Part shown: piece by piece, positions 36,640-46,301 of the stretch | Position numbering within the stretch: position 1 is the first letter of the stretch | Layout of the letters: each line of letters opens with the position of its first letter | Assembly (NCBI GenBank): GCA_014874485.1 | Contig: JADBJK010000014.1 | Span: 1 to 62,295, forward strand | DNA from: Chloroflexota bacterium | GTDB lineage: Bacteria > Chloroflexota > Anaerolineae > DTLA01 | Length of the DNA: 62,295 nt | Direction of reading: 5' to 3' | Program-made: the position numbers and the translations under genes | The notes under the pieces: generated by a model | Databases searched by the model: none | Told to the model about the DNA's origin: nothing | The model's input: the letters and a program-made list of their open reading frames with translations, nothing else

Positions 36640-36909
36640 CTACCAGGTTTTCAGCGGGATGTTCGCATCGGGCTGGCCGATGCGCACGAACAGCACCCAG
36701 GTGTCGGGGTGCTTCTGGAACATGGCCTTGTCGGCCTTGCCCAGGGTCTTGCCCACGACGTAGTCGCCGCTGTTGGGTTCTATGGCGACGATTTCGCCGT
36801 TGTGGGCCGGCTCCAACTGGCCCTTGAGCGAGTTGTAGATTTCCAGGCCCTTGCCGATGAATGCCTGGCGGGTTGCCTTGTCTTTGTACATTGCCATCAC
36901 GTCGGTCAT
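36640..36909 (-). CDS. Small conserved-looking unknown protein in the acyl-CoA cluster
   Basis: An 89-residue protein with no family I can name. It starts MTDVMAMYKDKATRQAF and has a compact alpha/beta look, with the segment IVAIEPNSGDYVVGKTLGKA and a terminal DTWVLFVRIG. ATG at 36909 with aaggaggc 5 nt upstream. It sits between thiolase (25 bp) and hydroxyacyl-CoA dehydrogenase (63 bp), so it is co-transcribed with them. The codon use and strong ribosome site support it as a real gene. Confidence 0.75.
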   Translation of the reverse strand: MTDVMAMYKDKATRQAFIGKGLEIYNSLKGQLEPAHNGEIVAIEPNSGDYVVGKTLGKADKAMFQKHPDTWVLFVRIGQPDANIPLKTW

Positions 36910-36934
36910 GCTACGCCTCCTTCTCCGTGCCGTG

Positions 36935-38134
36935 CTATTTGCGCTCAATGATGATGGTGCCGCCCAGCCCGCCGCCGACGCAGGCGGTGGCGAGGCCGAA
37001 CTGGACGTCGCGCTTGATCATCTCGTGCATCAGGGTAACGACGATGCGGGTGCCGGTGCAGCCGACGGGGTGGCCCAGGGCGATGGCGCCGCCGTTGACG
37101 TTGACCTTGCTCCAGTCCCACCCCTCGTCTTCCAACTCGCGGCCGCAGGCGATGGTCTGCGCAGCGAAGGCCTCGTTGATTTCAATCAGGTCAATGTCCT
37201 TGAGCGTGAGGCCCGCCTTCTTCAGGGCGATGGGGGTGGAGATGGCCGGGCCCAGGCCCATGATCTCCGGCGGCAGGCCGGCGTAGGCGTAGGCGCGGAT
37301 GTAGGCCCACGGCTTGAGGCCCAGCACGTCGGCCTTTTCCTTTGACATAACGAGGGTGGCCGCCGCGCCGTCGCTGATGGGGCAGGCGTTGGCCGGGGTT
37401 ACGACGCCGCCCTTCTTGAACACGGTGGGGTACAGCGCGGCCTTCTGCACCGACAGGGCCGGGTTGATGCACTCGTCCTGCACGATTTCCTCGTAGGCCA
37501 CCTCCTGACCGGCCACCTTCTTGGACACCCGGAAGGGGACGATTTCATCCTTGAAGCGGCCGGTGCGGGTGGCCATGAAGGCTTTCTTGTGCGATTCCAC
37601 CGCGTACTTGTCCAGTTCCTCGCGGGTGAGGCCGTACATCATGGCGAGGTTCTCGGCGGTGTAGCCCATGATCATGTCGCACACGGGGTCGGTGAGGCCC
37701 TCCCACAGGGTGTCAATGAAGGTGGTGGAGCGGAGTTTGAGGCCCCAGCGTGCGCCGCGCACGCAGTAGGGTGCGGTGGACATGCTTTCCACGCCAGCGC
37801 ACAGGTACAGGTCGCCGTCGCCAGCCTTGATGGCCTGGGCGGCGTTGGTGATGGCCATCATGCCCGACACGCAGTTGCGCTGGACGGTGTAGCCGGGGAC
37901 GTGGGTGGGGATGCCGGCCATGAGGGCGGCGACGCGGCCGATGTTGGGCGCATCGCTCTGCTGGCCGATGCACCCCATGATCACGTCGTCAATCTGGTTG
38001 GCGTCCACGCCGGTGCGCTGGATGACCTCCCGCAGCACCGCGGCTGCCAGGTCCTGCGCCGGCACGTCGCGGAACGCTCCCCCATGGCTCCCGATGGCCG
38101 TTCTGACTCCTCCGACGATGACAACTTCTTTCAT
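36935..38134 (-). CDS. Acetyl-CoA acetyltransferase (thiolase)
   Basis: A 399-residue thiolase that splits 3-oxoacyl-CoA with CoA or condenses two acetyl-CoA. Active-site residues: Cys in QRNCVSGM, His in GGAIALGHPVGCTG and Cys in ACVGGGLG; NEAFAAQT is intact. First gene of the 17-kb minus-strand acyl-CoA cluster. ATG at 38134 with aaaggaggcg; the frame extends upstream to 38209 without a ribosome site. The promoter at 38564-38592 leaves a ~420-nt leader holding a candidate operator. Confidence 0.95.
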   Translation of the reverse strand: MKEVVIVGGVRTAIGSHGGAFRDVPAQDLAAAVLREVIQRTGVDANQIDDVIMGCIGQQSDAPNIGRVAALMAGIPTHVPGYTVQRNCVSGMMAITNAAQAIKAGDGDLYLCAGVESMSTAPYCVRGARWGLKLRSTTFIDTLWEGLTDPVCDMIMGYTAENLAMMYGLTREELDKYAVESHKKAFMATRTGRFKDEIVPFRVSKKVAGQEVAYEEIVQDECINPALSVQKAALYPTVFKKGGVVTPANACPISDGAAATLVMSKEKADVLGLKPWAYIRAYAYAGLPPEIMGLGPAISTPIALKKAGLTLKDIDLIEINEAFAAQTIACGRELEDEGWDWSKVNVNGGAIALGHPVGCTGTRIVVTLMHEMIKRDVQFGLATACVGGGLGGTIIIERK

Positions 38135-38471
38135 GCGCGCCTCCTTTGCGACAGAATGAGAATACGGCTTGGCCCATTCCGGTGTGAGGTGAAGACACGT
38201 GTTTGCCAAACGGGACGCTCAAATCCCGTCATGTGCCCAAGGTCGGCGCGGGAGCCTGGTCAGGGATGCCTCAGGCCGGGCGTGGGACGGCCCCCGCTTC
38301 GGATTTCGTCAGCCGGTCGGTCGGTTCGTCTCGGTGCCAGAGAACGCCGGCACAATGCAAAAAGCACGGGGAAGTGGGGCGGACGGCCTAACCCACATCC
38401 TCGTGCTCGCTAATTCGGGAAGGACGCGCACAGGCGCAAAGGACGGTCTCGGAGTGTAACCGAATCCGGTT

Positions 38472-38490
38472 GCTAGTCAGACTGGCTAGC
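38472..38490. promoter_or_regulatory. Candidate operator of the acyl-CoA operon
   Basis: gctagtcag, 1-nt centre, ctggctagc: 9-bp arms with a single mismatch. It lies about 65 bp downstream of the predicted start of the acyl-CoA operon transcript, a plausible roadblock site for a TetR- or GntR-type regulator. No regulator gene is adjacent. Confidence 0.45.
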
Positions 38491-38563
38491 ATGCAAACTC
38501 CCTCGTTCATGGCGAGCCGCCGGCGCTCGTCGGTTGTCTTGGCCTGGTCTGCGCGTATACTCT

Positions 38564-38592
38564 ATTTTAGCACAGGTTGGCGATTTTTGCAA
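38564..38592 (-). promoter_or_regulatory. Sigma-A promoter of the acyl-CoA operon
   Basis: Minus strand TTGCAA (38587-38592), 17-bp spacer, TAAAAT (38564-38569). It directs transcription toward the thiolase gene and the 16 genes beyond. The truncated 228-bp-type element ends 15 bp upstream of the -35 box. Confidence 0.65.
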
Positions 38593-38607
38593 GTTGACAT
38601 AATTCAC

Positions 38608-38767
38608 GGGCATATTTCAATTTTGGGGCGGAATGAGCGAACGTCGTTGGGTTGCCGAGTGGAATCTACCCCACCTATCCCCACCCCGGCCCTCCCCTTT
38701 CCTCTCCGCGGGCGGCGAGGAAAGGGGAGGGTGTGGGAGGGGTTAGGTGAGGTCAAGCAGCCCCGCC
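38608..38767. mobile_element. MITE-like element, copy C (truncated, inverted)
   Basis: About 160 bp in opposite orientation to copies A and B. It starts with the right terminal repeat (gggcatatttcaattttggg) and contains the same hairpin core (ctcccctttcctctccgcgg) and ggggttaggtgaggtcaagc. It loses homology after gtcaagcagccccgcc, where the truncated transposase pseudogene begins. Confidence 0.78.
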
Positions 38768-38778
38768 ATTGCCCGCGC

Positions 38779-39142
38779 GTGGAATTGGATGCGTTCGCGG
38801 TGATGCCGAATCACGTGCACGGGGTGATCGTGATTCGGGGCGATGCGGGGAACGCCGCACGCGTAGGGGCGGGTCTCGTAGGGGCGCAATTGAATTGCGC
38901 CCCTACGAGAGACCAACGTTGCGCCCCAATCGTTGGGCGCCATCGTGCGGGCGTTCAAATCGGCCGCTGCGAAACGCATCAACGAATTGCGGGGGGCGCC
39001 GCGCGCGCCCGTGTGGCAACGGAATGATTACGAACGCATCATCCGCAACGACCGCGAATGGAACGCGGTGCGCGAATACATCCACAACAACCCGGCCAAT
39101 TGGGCACAGGACGCGGAAAACGCCGACGCGGGTTTGCGGTAG
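38779..39142 (+). pseudogene. REP-associated Y1 transposase remnant, two frames
   Basis: The N-half in one frame (VELDAFAVMPNHVHGVIVI, with the metal-binding NHVHG of HUH enzymes) and the C-half in another (LGAIVRAFKSAAAKRINEL, WQRNDYERIIRN, YIHNNPANWAQDAENA) together make a RAYT-like transposase. The first ~50 residues are missing because copy C of the 228-bp element abuts. A gtaggggcgcaattg palindrome (38877-38907) sits in the variable loop at the frame change. It belongs to a different RAYT subgroup from the fragment at 107-466. Confidence 0.8.
38877..38907. repeat. Second-family palindrome inside the transposase remnant
   Basis: cgtaggggcgcaatt and its complement form a 31-bp palindrome of the GTAGGG(G/A)C..AATT..CCCTAC kind. 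The same general type occurs at 20566-20593 and 57542-57569 within the composite repeats. Confidence 0.8.
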
Positions 39143-39214
39143 GGTGCGTTCGTGGGGCGGCAGGCCCGCGCCAACGAACATGCGCACACGGGGCGCAGCG
39201 CCGACCGTCGCGCC

Positions 39215-39784
39215 CTACGGCAGGGCGATGGTCTTGCCGAATCGGCGGGCCTGTTCCAGGATGTCGGGGTTGGCTGCGGCGTCGCCCGCGTCCTCCAGGC
39301 TGTTGAACGTCAGCGCGCCGTCGTAGGTGGCGTCCAGGGCGTCCATCCACACGCGCATGGTCAGGCCCATGCAGTCAAACTTGATGCGCGGGTGGCCCGC
39401 CGCCGCGACGAGGTACCCCTTGCGCGGGTGCGGCACGGGCGGCATGGGACGCCGCACGATGTACTTGCGGGCGTAGAAGCACTGGCAGCGGTCTATGAGT
39501 TGTTTGGCCTGGGCCGAGACGTGGCCGAAGAACATGGGCGTGGCCAGGATGATGCGCTCGGCCACCTCCAGTTTGGGGTACAGGAGTTGGAAGTCGTCCT
39601 GGACGACGCAGAGGCCCTCTTTCCAGCAGCCGTTGCACTCAATGCACGGGGCGATGCGGTACTGGGCCAGGACGATGCGCTCCACGTCGGCGCCCTCGGC
39701 GCGCGCGCCCTCCAGCACGTGATCCAGCAGCGTGTCGGTGTTGCCGCCGCGGCGGGGGCTGGCCGCAAATGCCAGGACGTACAT
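39215..39784 (-). CDS. Iron-sulfur flavoprotein (NADPH-dependent FMN reductase fold)
   Basis: A 189-residue flavodoxin-like protein of the Isf group. The FMN phosphate loop is ASPRRGGNTDTLL; the cluster motif CIECNGCWKEGLC fits the compact cysteine pattern that binds a 4Fe-4S cluster in these proteins; ATPMFFGHVSAQAKQLIDR is the second flavin contact. Isf-type proteins shuttle electrons from ferredoxin in anaerobes and may handle oxygen or peroxide. It begins 13 bp after the dehydrogenase gene on the same strand. Confidence 0.88.
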   Translation of the reverse strand: MYVLAFAASPRRGGNTDTLLDHVLEGARAEGADVERIVLAQYRIAPCIECNGCWKEGLCVVQDDFQLLYPKLEVAERIILATPMFFGHVSAQAKQLIDRCQCFYARKYIVRRPMPPVPHPRKGYLVAAAGHPRIKFDCMGLTMRVWMDALDATYDGALTFNSLEDAGDAAANPDILEQARRFGKTIALP

Positions 39785-39797
39785 GGGCCGCTCCGCG

Positions 39798-40706
39798 TTA
39801 CGCCTCGTGCTTCTGGACGACGGTGCCCGCCAGTTCTTCCAGGAGCGTGGTGATGGCCGAATGGTCCAGGTCGCCGCGCCCCGCCACCTTGAGCCGCTTG
39901 AACATCTCGGTAACCAGGGCGGTAACGGGCAGCGGGACCTCGTAGGCTTTGGCGGCGGCCAGAGCGTTGTTCAGGTCCTTGTAGTGCAGGCGGACGCGGA
40001 ACCCAGGCGCGAAGTCGCGGTTCACGATGCGCATCCCGCGCGTTTCCAGCACGCCGCACCGCGCAAGGCCACCGCTGAGCACCTGCACGATCTTGGCGGG
40101 GTCCACGCCCGCCTTGGCCCCCAGGACCAGCGCCTCGGCGACGGCCTCCAGTTGCAGGGCCACGAGTATCTGGTTGCACAGTTTGGTGATCTGGCCCGCG
40201 CCGTGCCCGCCGCACAGGACGATGTTCTTGCCCAGCGCCTGGAACACGGGCAGGGCCTCGTTGAACACGTCTTCGGGGCCGCCGACCATGATGGAGAGGG
40301 TGGCCTGGCGCGCACCCACATCGCCGCCGCTCACGGGCGCATCCAGCACCTTCACGCTCTTTTTGCCCAGTTCTTCGGCCACCTTGACGGCGGTAACGGG
40401 CGAGATGGAACTCATGTCAATGAGGAGGCTGCCCGCGCGGATGCCCTCGGCGACGCCGTTGGGGCCGAAGATGACCTGCTCCACGTCGGGCGAGTCGGGC
40501 AGCATGAGGATGACGATGTCGGCGCGGGCGGCCACGTCGGCGGGCGACGTGCCCAGCATCGCGCCCTCGGCGGCCAGTTCGTCCATGGGCGCGCGGCTGC
40601 GGTTGTAGGCGATGAGGGGATAGCCCGCGCGCATGAGGTTGCGGGCCATGGGCTTGCCCATGATGCCCAGGCCGATGAATCCAACGGTCGGTTTGGCGTC
40701 TGCCAT
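39798..40706 (-). CDS. Beta-hydroxyacid dehydrogenase (GarR/MmsB family)
   Basis: A 302-residue NAD(P)-dependent dehydrogenase of the 3-hydroxyisobutyrate / tartronate-semialdehyde reductase family. The Rossmann motif is FIGLGIMGKPMARNL, the substrate-binding DAPVSGGDVGA is intact, and the catalytic Lys is in GAGQITKLCNQ. Family members are hard to separate by sequence. It lies between the Rrf2 regulator and the Fe-S flavoprotein on one strand. Confidence 0.92.
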   Translation of the reverse strand: MADAKPTVGFIGLGIMGKPMARNLMRAGYPLIAYNRSRAPMDELAAEGAMLGTSPADVAARADIVILMLPDSPDVEQVIFGPNGVAEGIRAGSLLIDMSSISPVTAVKVAEELGKKSVKVLDAPVSGGDVGARQATLSIMVGGPEDVFNEALPVFQALGKNIVLCGGHGAGQITKLCNQILVALQLEAVAEALVLGAKAGVDPAKIVQVLSGGLARCGVLETRGMRIVNRDFAPGFRVRLHYKDLNNALAAAKAYEVPLPVTALVTEMFKRLKVAGRGDLDHSAITTLLEELAGTVVQKHEA

Positions 40707-40748
40707 CGTTCTCCCTCCGTAGCGCAGGCCCGCGCCAAAGGCGGGCGG

Positions 40749-41171
40749 CTATCCTGCGATGGCGCGGGTCTCGGCCTGCGCCAGTTGGTCAAAGGTGATT
40801 CTTGAGAGTTCGTCCACCATCTGCGCTTCCATTTTCTTCCATACCTGGTGCATGGGGCAGAAGGCACTGCGCGGGCACTCGTGGGGGTGCAGGGTGCAGC
40901 GGGCGATGGCGATAGGCCCCTCCAGCGCCTGGATGGCGTCCAGCATGGTGAGGCTGCGCGGGTCGCGGCCCAGTTCCAGCCCGCCGCCGAGTCCAGGGTA
41001 AGCGCGGACCAGGCCCGCCTGGGCCAGTTGCCGCGCGATCTTGCTCAGGAAGGTAATGGGGATGCGCTGCTTGTTCGCGATTTCCTCCGTGGATGTCCGA
41101 CTCCCTTCGGGGAGCATGGACAGTTCCAGCAGCAGGCGAATCCCGTAGTCGGCTCGTCGGCTCAGTTGCAT
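40749..41171 (-). CDS. Rrf2 family transcriptional regulator
   Basis: A 140-residue winged-helix Rrf2 protein beginning MQLSRRADYGIRLLLEL, with DNA-reading helix residues near ITFLSKIARQLAQAGLV and the GLGGGLEL wing. Three cysteines (C-x6-C-x5-C, CTLHPHECPRSAFC) lie where IscR and RsrR hold an Fe-S cluster, so it probably senses Fe-S or redox status. ATG at 41171. It starts 19 bp after gltX and is the only regulator in this strand run, a candidate controller of the downstream flavoprotein. Confidence 0.93.
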   Translation of the reverse strand: MQLSRRADYGIRLLLELSMLPEGSRTSTEEIANKQRIPITFLSKIARQLAQAGLVRAYPGLGGGLELGRDPRSLTMLDAIQALEGPIAIARCTLHPHECPRSAFCPMHQVWKKMEAQMVDELSRITFDQLAQAETRAIAG

Positions 41172-41190
41172 ATCCCTCTCCTTCTTCGCG

Positions 41191-42690
<1,500 letters not shown>

Positions 42691-42733
42691 GAAGTCCTCC
42701 GATGCGAATGTGAGACGGGATTCGCCAGGGATT

Positions 42734-42795
42734 CACCGCAGAGTGCGCAGAGATTTGTCTGGACTCCCTCTGTGTTCTCCGTGTGCTCTGCGGTG
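42734..42795. repeat. Inverted repeat in the gltX leader
   Basis: caccgcagag (42734-42743) pairs with ctctgcggtg (42786-42795), with further pairing inside. The same caccgcagag motif starts each unit of the 115-bp tandem array at 49231. Confidence 0.65.
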
Positions 42796-42900
42796 GATGG
42801 ACAGCCTTTTCGGCGAAACCCCGACTATTATACTCCGAAATGCGGGGAAGGGAAAGAAAGGGCGCATCCCCCTAGTACGCATTTCCCATTGCCCTCGGAG

Positions 42901-42930
42901 TTGGCCGGGCGTACAATGGCGGTGTATAAT
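42901..42930 (+). promoter_or_regulatory. Sigma-A promoter for the C25-like peptidase
   Basis: TTGGCC (42901-42906), 18-bp spacer, TATAAT (42925-42930). The ATG follows 18 bp after the -10, so the leader is very short, with agggaag as ribosome site. Confidence 0.6.
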
Positions 42931-42948
42931 CCCGTCCGAGGGAAGTGG

Positions 42949-45285
42949 ATGCGCGTCCTTATCCGTGTCGTTTCGTTGGTCCTCGTCGTTGCGTTCGTGT
43001 TGGCGCTGGCCGCGCCTGCCTTCGCGCAGGACGCCGCTGGCGGTTCCGCTGTCGCCCTCACCCTGGAGAGTGCCCCGTACCAGGTGCTGCCCGAAGGCGA
43101 CGGCTCGGTGCGCCTCGCCATGGACGGTTTTCAGACTGCCCTCATCCCGGGCTATCCCGCGCTGCCCGTGCGCGTGGTGGACGTGGCGCTGCCGGCGGGC
43201 ACCCGCGCGGTTGGCGTTGTGGTCAGGGAGGCCCAGACCGAGCCGCTGGGCGAGGGATGGAGTCTCGTGCAGGTCCCGCCCCAGGTCTCTGACGACGGGC
43301 GGATTGCGCAGTTGGAACTCACCGAGACGTTTCCCGAATCGCCCGTGGTGCTGGAAGGGACCCATGCCCAGGGCGGCGTGGTGTTCGCGCGGCTGCACCA
43401 CTTCCCGTTCCGGTACGACCCGCGCACCGGCGCGCTGACCCTCACCCGGCGCGTGTCGGTGAGCGTGCGGTACGTGCGGGCCGAAGGGCCATCCCTGCCC
43501 GTGAGGCACGGCGACCTGGCGGCCCTGGCCCTGGCGAACGCGGATGAGGCCCGCGAGTGGTATGACGCCGGCCCCGAAGTCCAGGCGGGCGAAGGCTACC
43601 TCATCCTGACCAGCGCCACCCTCGCCGGCTCCCAGGCCGTGCAGAACTTCGCGGCGCACAAGGCTGGCCTGGGCTTCTCGGTGTACGTCGCCACACCCTC
43701 CAACTGGGCAGGCTTCCCGGGCGGCGACTCCGCCGACAAGATTCGTAACTTCCTCATCAACCGCTACGCGGCGTGGAATCTGCGATACCTGCTCATCATC
43801 GGCAGCGCGTCCACGATTCCGATGAAGACGGTCTATCCCAGCCCCACAGATCACGGGGGCAGTTGGCCCACGCCGACCGACGCCTACTACGCCGACCTGA
43901 CGGGTAACTGGGATGCCGACGGCGACGGCTACTACGGCGAGCGGGGCGAGGACGCGCCCGACTTCGCTGCCGAACTCCGGGTGGGCCGCATCCCCTTTGA
44001 CAGCGAGTCGGTAGTGGGGCCGATCCTCCAGAAGACGATAACCTATGCCACCACCGACGGCGACTGGCGGCGCAAGGCCCTGCTGGCCATGGCGATCCAG
44101 GGCTACACCAGCGGCGGGGCCATCCAAACCGACGGCGGCTACCTGGGCGAGGAGATGCGCAACCGCTATCTGAACGCGGCGGGGTTCACGTCATATCGCC
44201 TTTACGAGGAGAACCCGCCCGCTACCTCGCTCCCCCACGAGGCGGGCCTGACGCTATCCCGCATGACGTCCACGTGGGCCAGCGGATACGGCCTGGTAAC
44301 CTGGTGGGGACACGGCAACGCTTACGGAGCCTACCGGCGGCTCTGGGACGGTAGCAGTGCCTACGACACGCCCTTCATCACCTACGATAACCTGTCGGGG
44401 TTGGACGATTCCAAGCCGTCCATCGTGTTCCAGAACTCTTGCCTGAACGCGCAGGTGGGCTACACCAACCTGGCGTCGGAACTGCTGAAGCGCGGAGCGG
44501 TGGCCACCGTTGCCGCCACGACGGTAACGTGGTACTACCTGTACTGGGACGCTTACAATGACGGCGGCAACGCGACGATGGCCTATCTCTTCGGCCAGAA
44601 CCTGGTGAGCGACCGCGACACGGCCGGCGCTGCGTTGGCCGATGCCAGGGCCACCTACGCCCAGTCCTACGTCTGGTTCACGGGCGACGTGCAGAACCTG
44701 GCGGCGATCAACCTGCACGGCGACCCCTCGGTGGGCCTGTGGCCGGCGGGCGTAACGCTGCAGAGGTCGCTGTCGCCCGGGTGGAACCTCATCTCGTTCT
44801 CCAACTTGGCTACGGCCGTGCCAGTCGCCGACGCGTTCGCGTCCATAAGTGGCTTCTACACCCAGGTGTACGCCTACGACCTCCTCGCCCCGGGCGGGCC
44901 GTGGCTCCACTATGTTCCGGGGGGCAATCCTGCCGAGAACACCCTGACGACTGTGGACGGCGCGCATGGCTACTGGGTAGAGGTTACATCTGCCTGCACA
45001 TTGCAGTTCACCAGCACCAGCGCCCCGTCGTCCTCGTATTCCATCCCCCTGTACGCCGGGTGGAATCTGGTGTCCTACCCGCGCATGTCGCCCAAGGCGG
45101 TAAGCGAAGCGCTGGCGACCATCGCCGATAAGGTGCTGCTGGTCTTCGCCGCCGACGCGGGCAGCCCCAACGGGTGGCTGCGGCACAACCCCACCGCGCC
45201 CGCGTGGGCCAACAGCCTGACGACGTTCCAGCCGGGTGTGGGGTACTGGATCAAGGTCTCCGCCAACACCGTGTGGACGCCGTAA
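42949..45285 (+). CDS. Secreted C25-like (gingipain-family) cysteine peptidase
   Basis: A 778-residue secreted protein. A signal peptide (1-26) ends in AFA before QD. An N-terminal propeptide-like beta domain (about 30-215) precedes a caspase-like C25 core with the catalytic pair His455 (TWWGHGNAYG) and Cys498 (FQNSCLNAQ). Two C-terminal ~90-residue modules follow (about 603-695 and 697-778), each with GWNL(I/V)S at the start and GYW(V/I) at the end, probably surface or substrate-binding modules. ATG at 42949; an upstream in-frame ATG at 42914 overlaps the -10 box and is rejected. No LPXTG or Por-type sorting signal is seen. Confidence 0.85.
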   Translation: MRVLIRVVSLVLVVAFVLALAAPAFAQDAAGGSAVALTLESAPYQVLPEGDGSVRLAMDGFQTALIPGYPALPVRVVDVALPAGTRAVGVVVREAQTEPLGEGWSLVQVPPQVSDDGRIAQLELTETFPESPVVLEGTHAQGGVVFARLHHFPFRYDPRTGALTLTRRVSVSVRYVRAEGPSLPVRHGDLAALALANADEAREWYDAGPEVQAGEGYLILTSATLAGSQAVQNFAAHKAGLGFSVYVATPSNWAGFPGGDSADKIRNFLINRYAAWNLRYLLIIGSASTIPMKTVYPSPTDHGGSWPTPTDAYYADLTGNWDADGDGYYGERGEDAPDFAAELRVGRIPFDSESVVGPILQKTITYATTDGDWRRKALLAMAIQGYTSGGAIQTDGGYLGEEMRNRYLNAAGFTSYRLYEENPPATSLPHEAGLTLSRMTSTWASGYGLVTWWGHGNAYGAYRRLWDGSSAYDTPFITYDNLSGLDDSKPSIVFQNSCLNAQVGYTNLASELLKRGAVATVAATTVTWYYLYWDAYNDGGNATMAYLFGQNLVSDRDTAGAALADARATYAQSYVWFTGDVQNLAAINLHGDPSVGLWPAGVTLQRSLSPGWNLISFSNLATAVPVADAFASISGFYTQVYAYDLLAPGGPWLHYVPGGNPAENTLTTVDGAHGYWVEVTSACTLQFTSTSAPSSSYSIPLYAGWNLVSYPRMSPKAVSEALATIADKVLLVFAADAGSPNGWLRHNPTAPAWANSLTTFQPGVGYWIKVSANTVWTP

Positions 45286-45316
45286 GTGCTGTATCCGCGA
45301 ATCCCGCGAATCTACA

Positions 45317-45345
45317 CGAATGGCAAGGAGATTCGTGGCCATTCG
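45317..45345. repeat. Short inverted repeat
   Basis: cgaatggc (45317-45324) pairs with gccattcg (45338-45345) 31 bp after the peptidase stop; it could end that transcript, though no T-run follows. Confidence 0.35.
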
Positions 45346-45374
45346 CGCTGTTCGTGGATCGGATTGGCGCGGGC

Positions 45375-45403
45375 TTGCCTGCCTGCGCGCGTGCGGGTAC
45401 AAT
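45375..45403 (+). promoter_or_regulatory. Sigma-A promoter for the macrodomain gene
   Basis: TTGCCT (45375-45380), 17-bp spacer, TACAAT (45398-45403), ending 34 bp before the ATG. Confidence 0.65.
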
Positions 45404-45437
45404 CTCCTCGCAATGCCTGTGCGGGAGGTTTGAGCCT

Positions 45438-45977
45438 ATGGAAGTGCGAGTCGGTTCGTCCATTCTAGAACTTGTGGAGGGCGACATCACGCAGCAGGGC
45501 ACCGATGCCATCGTGAACGCGGCGAACCCCACGCTGCTGGGCGGGGGCGGCGTGGACGGGGCCATCCACCGCGCGGGAGGCCCGCAGATTCTGGAGGAGT
45601 GTCGGCGCATCGGCGGGTGTCCCACAGGCGAGGCGCGCATCACCAACGCCGGGCGGCTCAAGGCCAAGAAGGTTATCCATACGGTAGGGCCGGTGTATCA
45701 CCGCGACGGCGACCGCGCGCCCCAACTCCTCGCCAGCGCTTACCGCAACTCGCTGCGCCTGGCCTCGGAGCACGGGTTGCGCTCGGTGGCGTTCCCGTCC
45801 ATCAGCACGGGGGCCTACGGCTATCCGATGGAGGAGGCCGCGCCCATCGCCCTGCAAACCGTCATGGACTACCTGCGGGAGCACCCGGAGATAGAGAGGG
45901 TTCGGTTTGTGTTGTTCGGCCGCACGGCCTACGAGACCTACCGCCGCGCCCTGGAGGCTTTGATGCGGCGCGAATAG
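45438..45977 (+). CDS. Macrodomain protein (ADP-ribose / O-acetyl-ADP-ribose hydrolase type)
   Basis: A 179-residue stand-alone macrodomain of the YmdB/MacroD type. Ligand-binding blocks are VEGDITQQGTDAIVNAANP, LLGGGGVDGAIHRAGG (catalytic Asp and Gly loop) and the phosphate loop PSISTGAYGYP. Such proteins remove the acetyl group from O-acetyl-ADP-ribose or release ADP-ribose from modified glutamates. ATG at 45438 with gggagg upstream; the frame opens earlier inside the peptidase gene without a start signal. Monocistronic. Confidence 0.95.
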   Translation: MEVRVGSSILELVEGDITQQGTDAIVNAANPTLLGGGGVDGAIHRAGGPQILEECRRIGGCPTGEARITNAGRLKAKKVIHTVGPVYHRDGDRAPQLLASAYRNSLRLASEHGLRSVAFPSISTGAYGYPMEEAAPIALQTVMDYLREHPEIERVRFVLFGRTAYETYRRALEALMRRE

Positions 45978-46301
45978 CCCACGGGCCAACCCGGCAGATG
46001 TCCGCCTTGCGCAGCCTGTGTTCGGCCCAAGAGGCTCCCCTTTTGCGCCAAGATGAACAGATTGTCATCCAAAGGGGTTTGCGTTTTCATCGTTTTTTCA
46101 TCTTGGTGCGCTATAGTGGTGGTGAGGGGAATGGGCTGAGGGAGGCCTTTTCGCAGGTCGCACAGGGACCCTGTGCCGCATCGCCGTTGCCTACCTCCGC
46201 AATCCCAACCGGCAGTATCCTGGCGTTTTGGCATGCGGATTGCATGGGGACTCTCGCCAACGCAAACGCTATGCCACACGCCGCGAGCGGAGGAAGCGAA
46301 G
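45978..46301. other. 323-bp intergenic region without a gene
   Basis: No coding frame of note. It holds a long imperfect inverted repeat (gcgccaagatga near 46043 against tcatcttggtgcgc near 46099), a perfect small hairpin gcacaggg/ccctgtgc near 46160 and a sigma-54-like site (46229-46244). I looked for c-di-GMP and other common riboswitch cores and did not find one. Confidence 0.6.
46229..46244 (+). promoter_or_regulatory. Sigma-54-like promoter sequence
   Basis: TGGCATG, 4 nt, TTGCA: fits the -24/-12 consensus TGGCACG-N4-TTGCW with one change, 57 bp upstream of the ATG at 46302. No enhancer-binding activator gene or rpoN is in the window, so it may be chance. Confidence 0.3.

Noticed and set aside
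38594-38622. Plus-strand promoter TTGACA at 38594
   Set aside because: No acceptable -10 box at 16-18 bp, and only a broken transposase lies downstream.
38470-39027. 185-residue frame across element copy C and the transposase N-half
   Set aside because: It joins repeat DNA to a truncated transposase and then runs out of frame; not a gene.
45978-46301. c-di-GMP (GEMM) or other known riboswitch before the HD-GYP cassette
   Set aside because: I looked for conserved cores such as CACAGGGCAAACC with AAAG-type and GGGACGC segments and did not find them.
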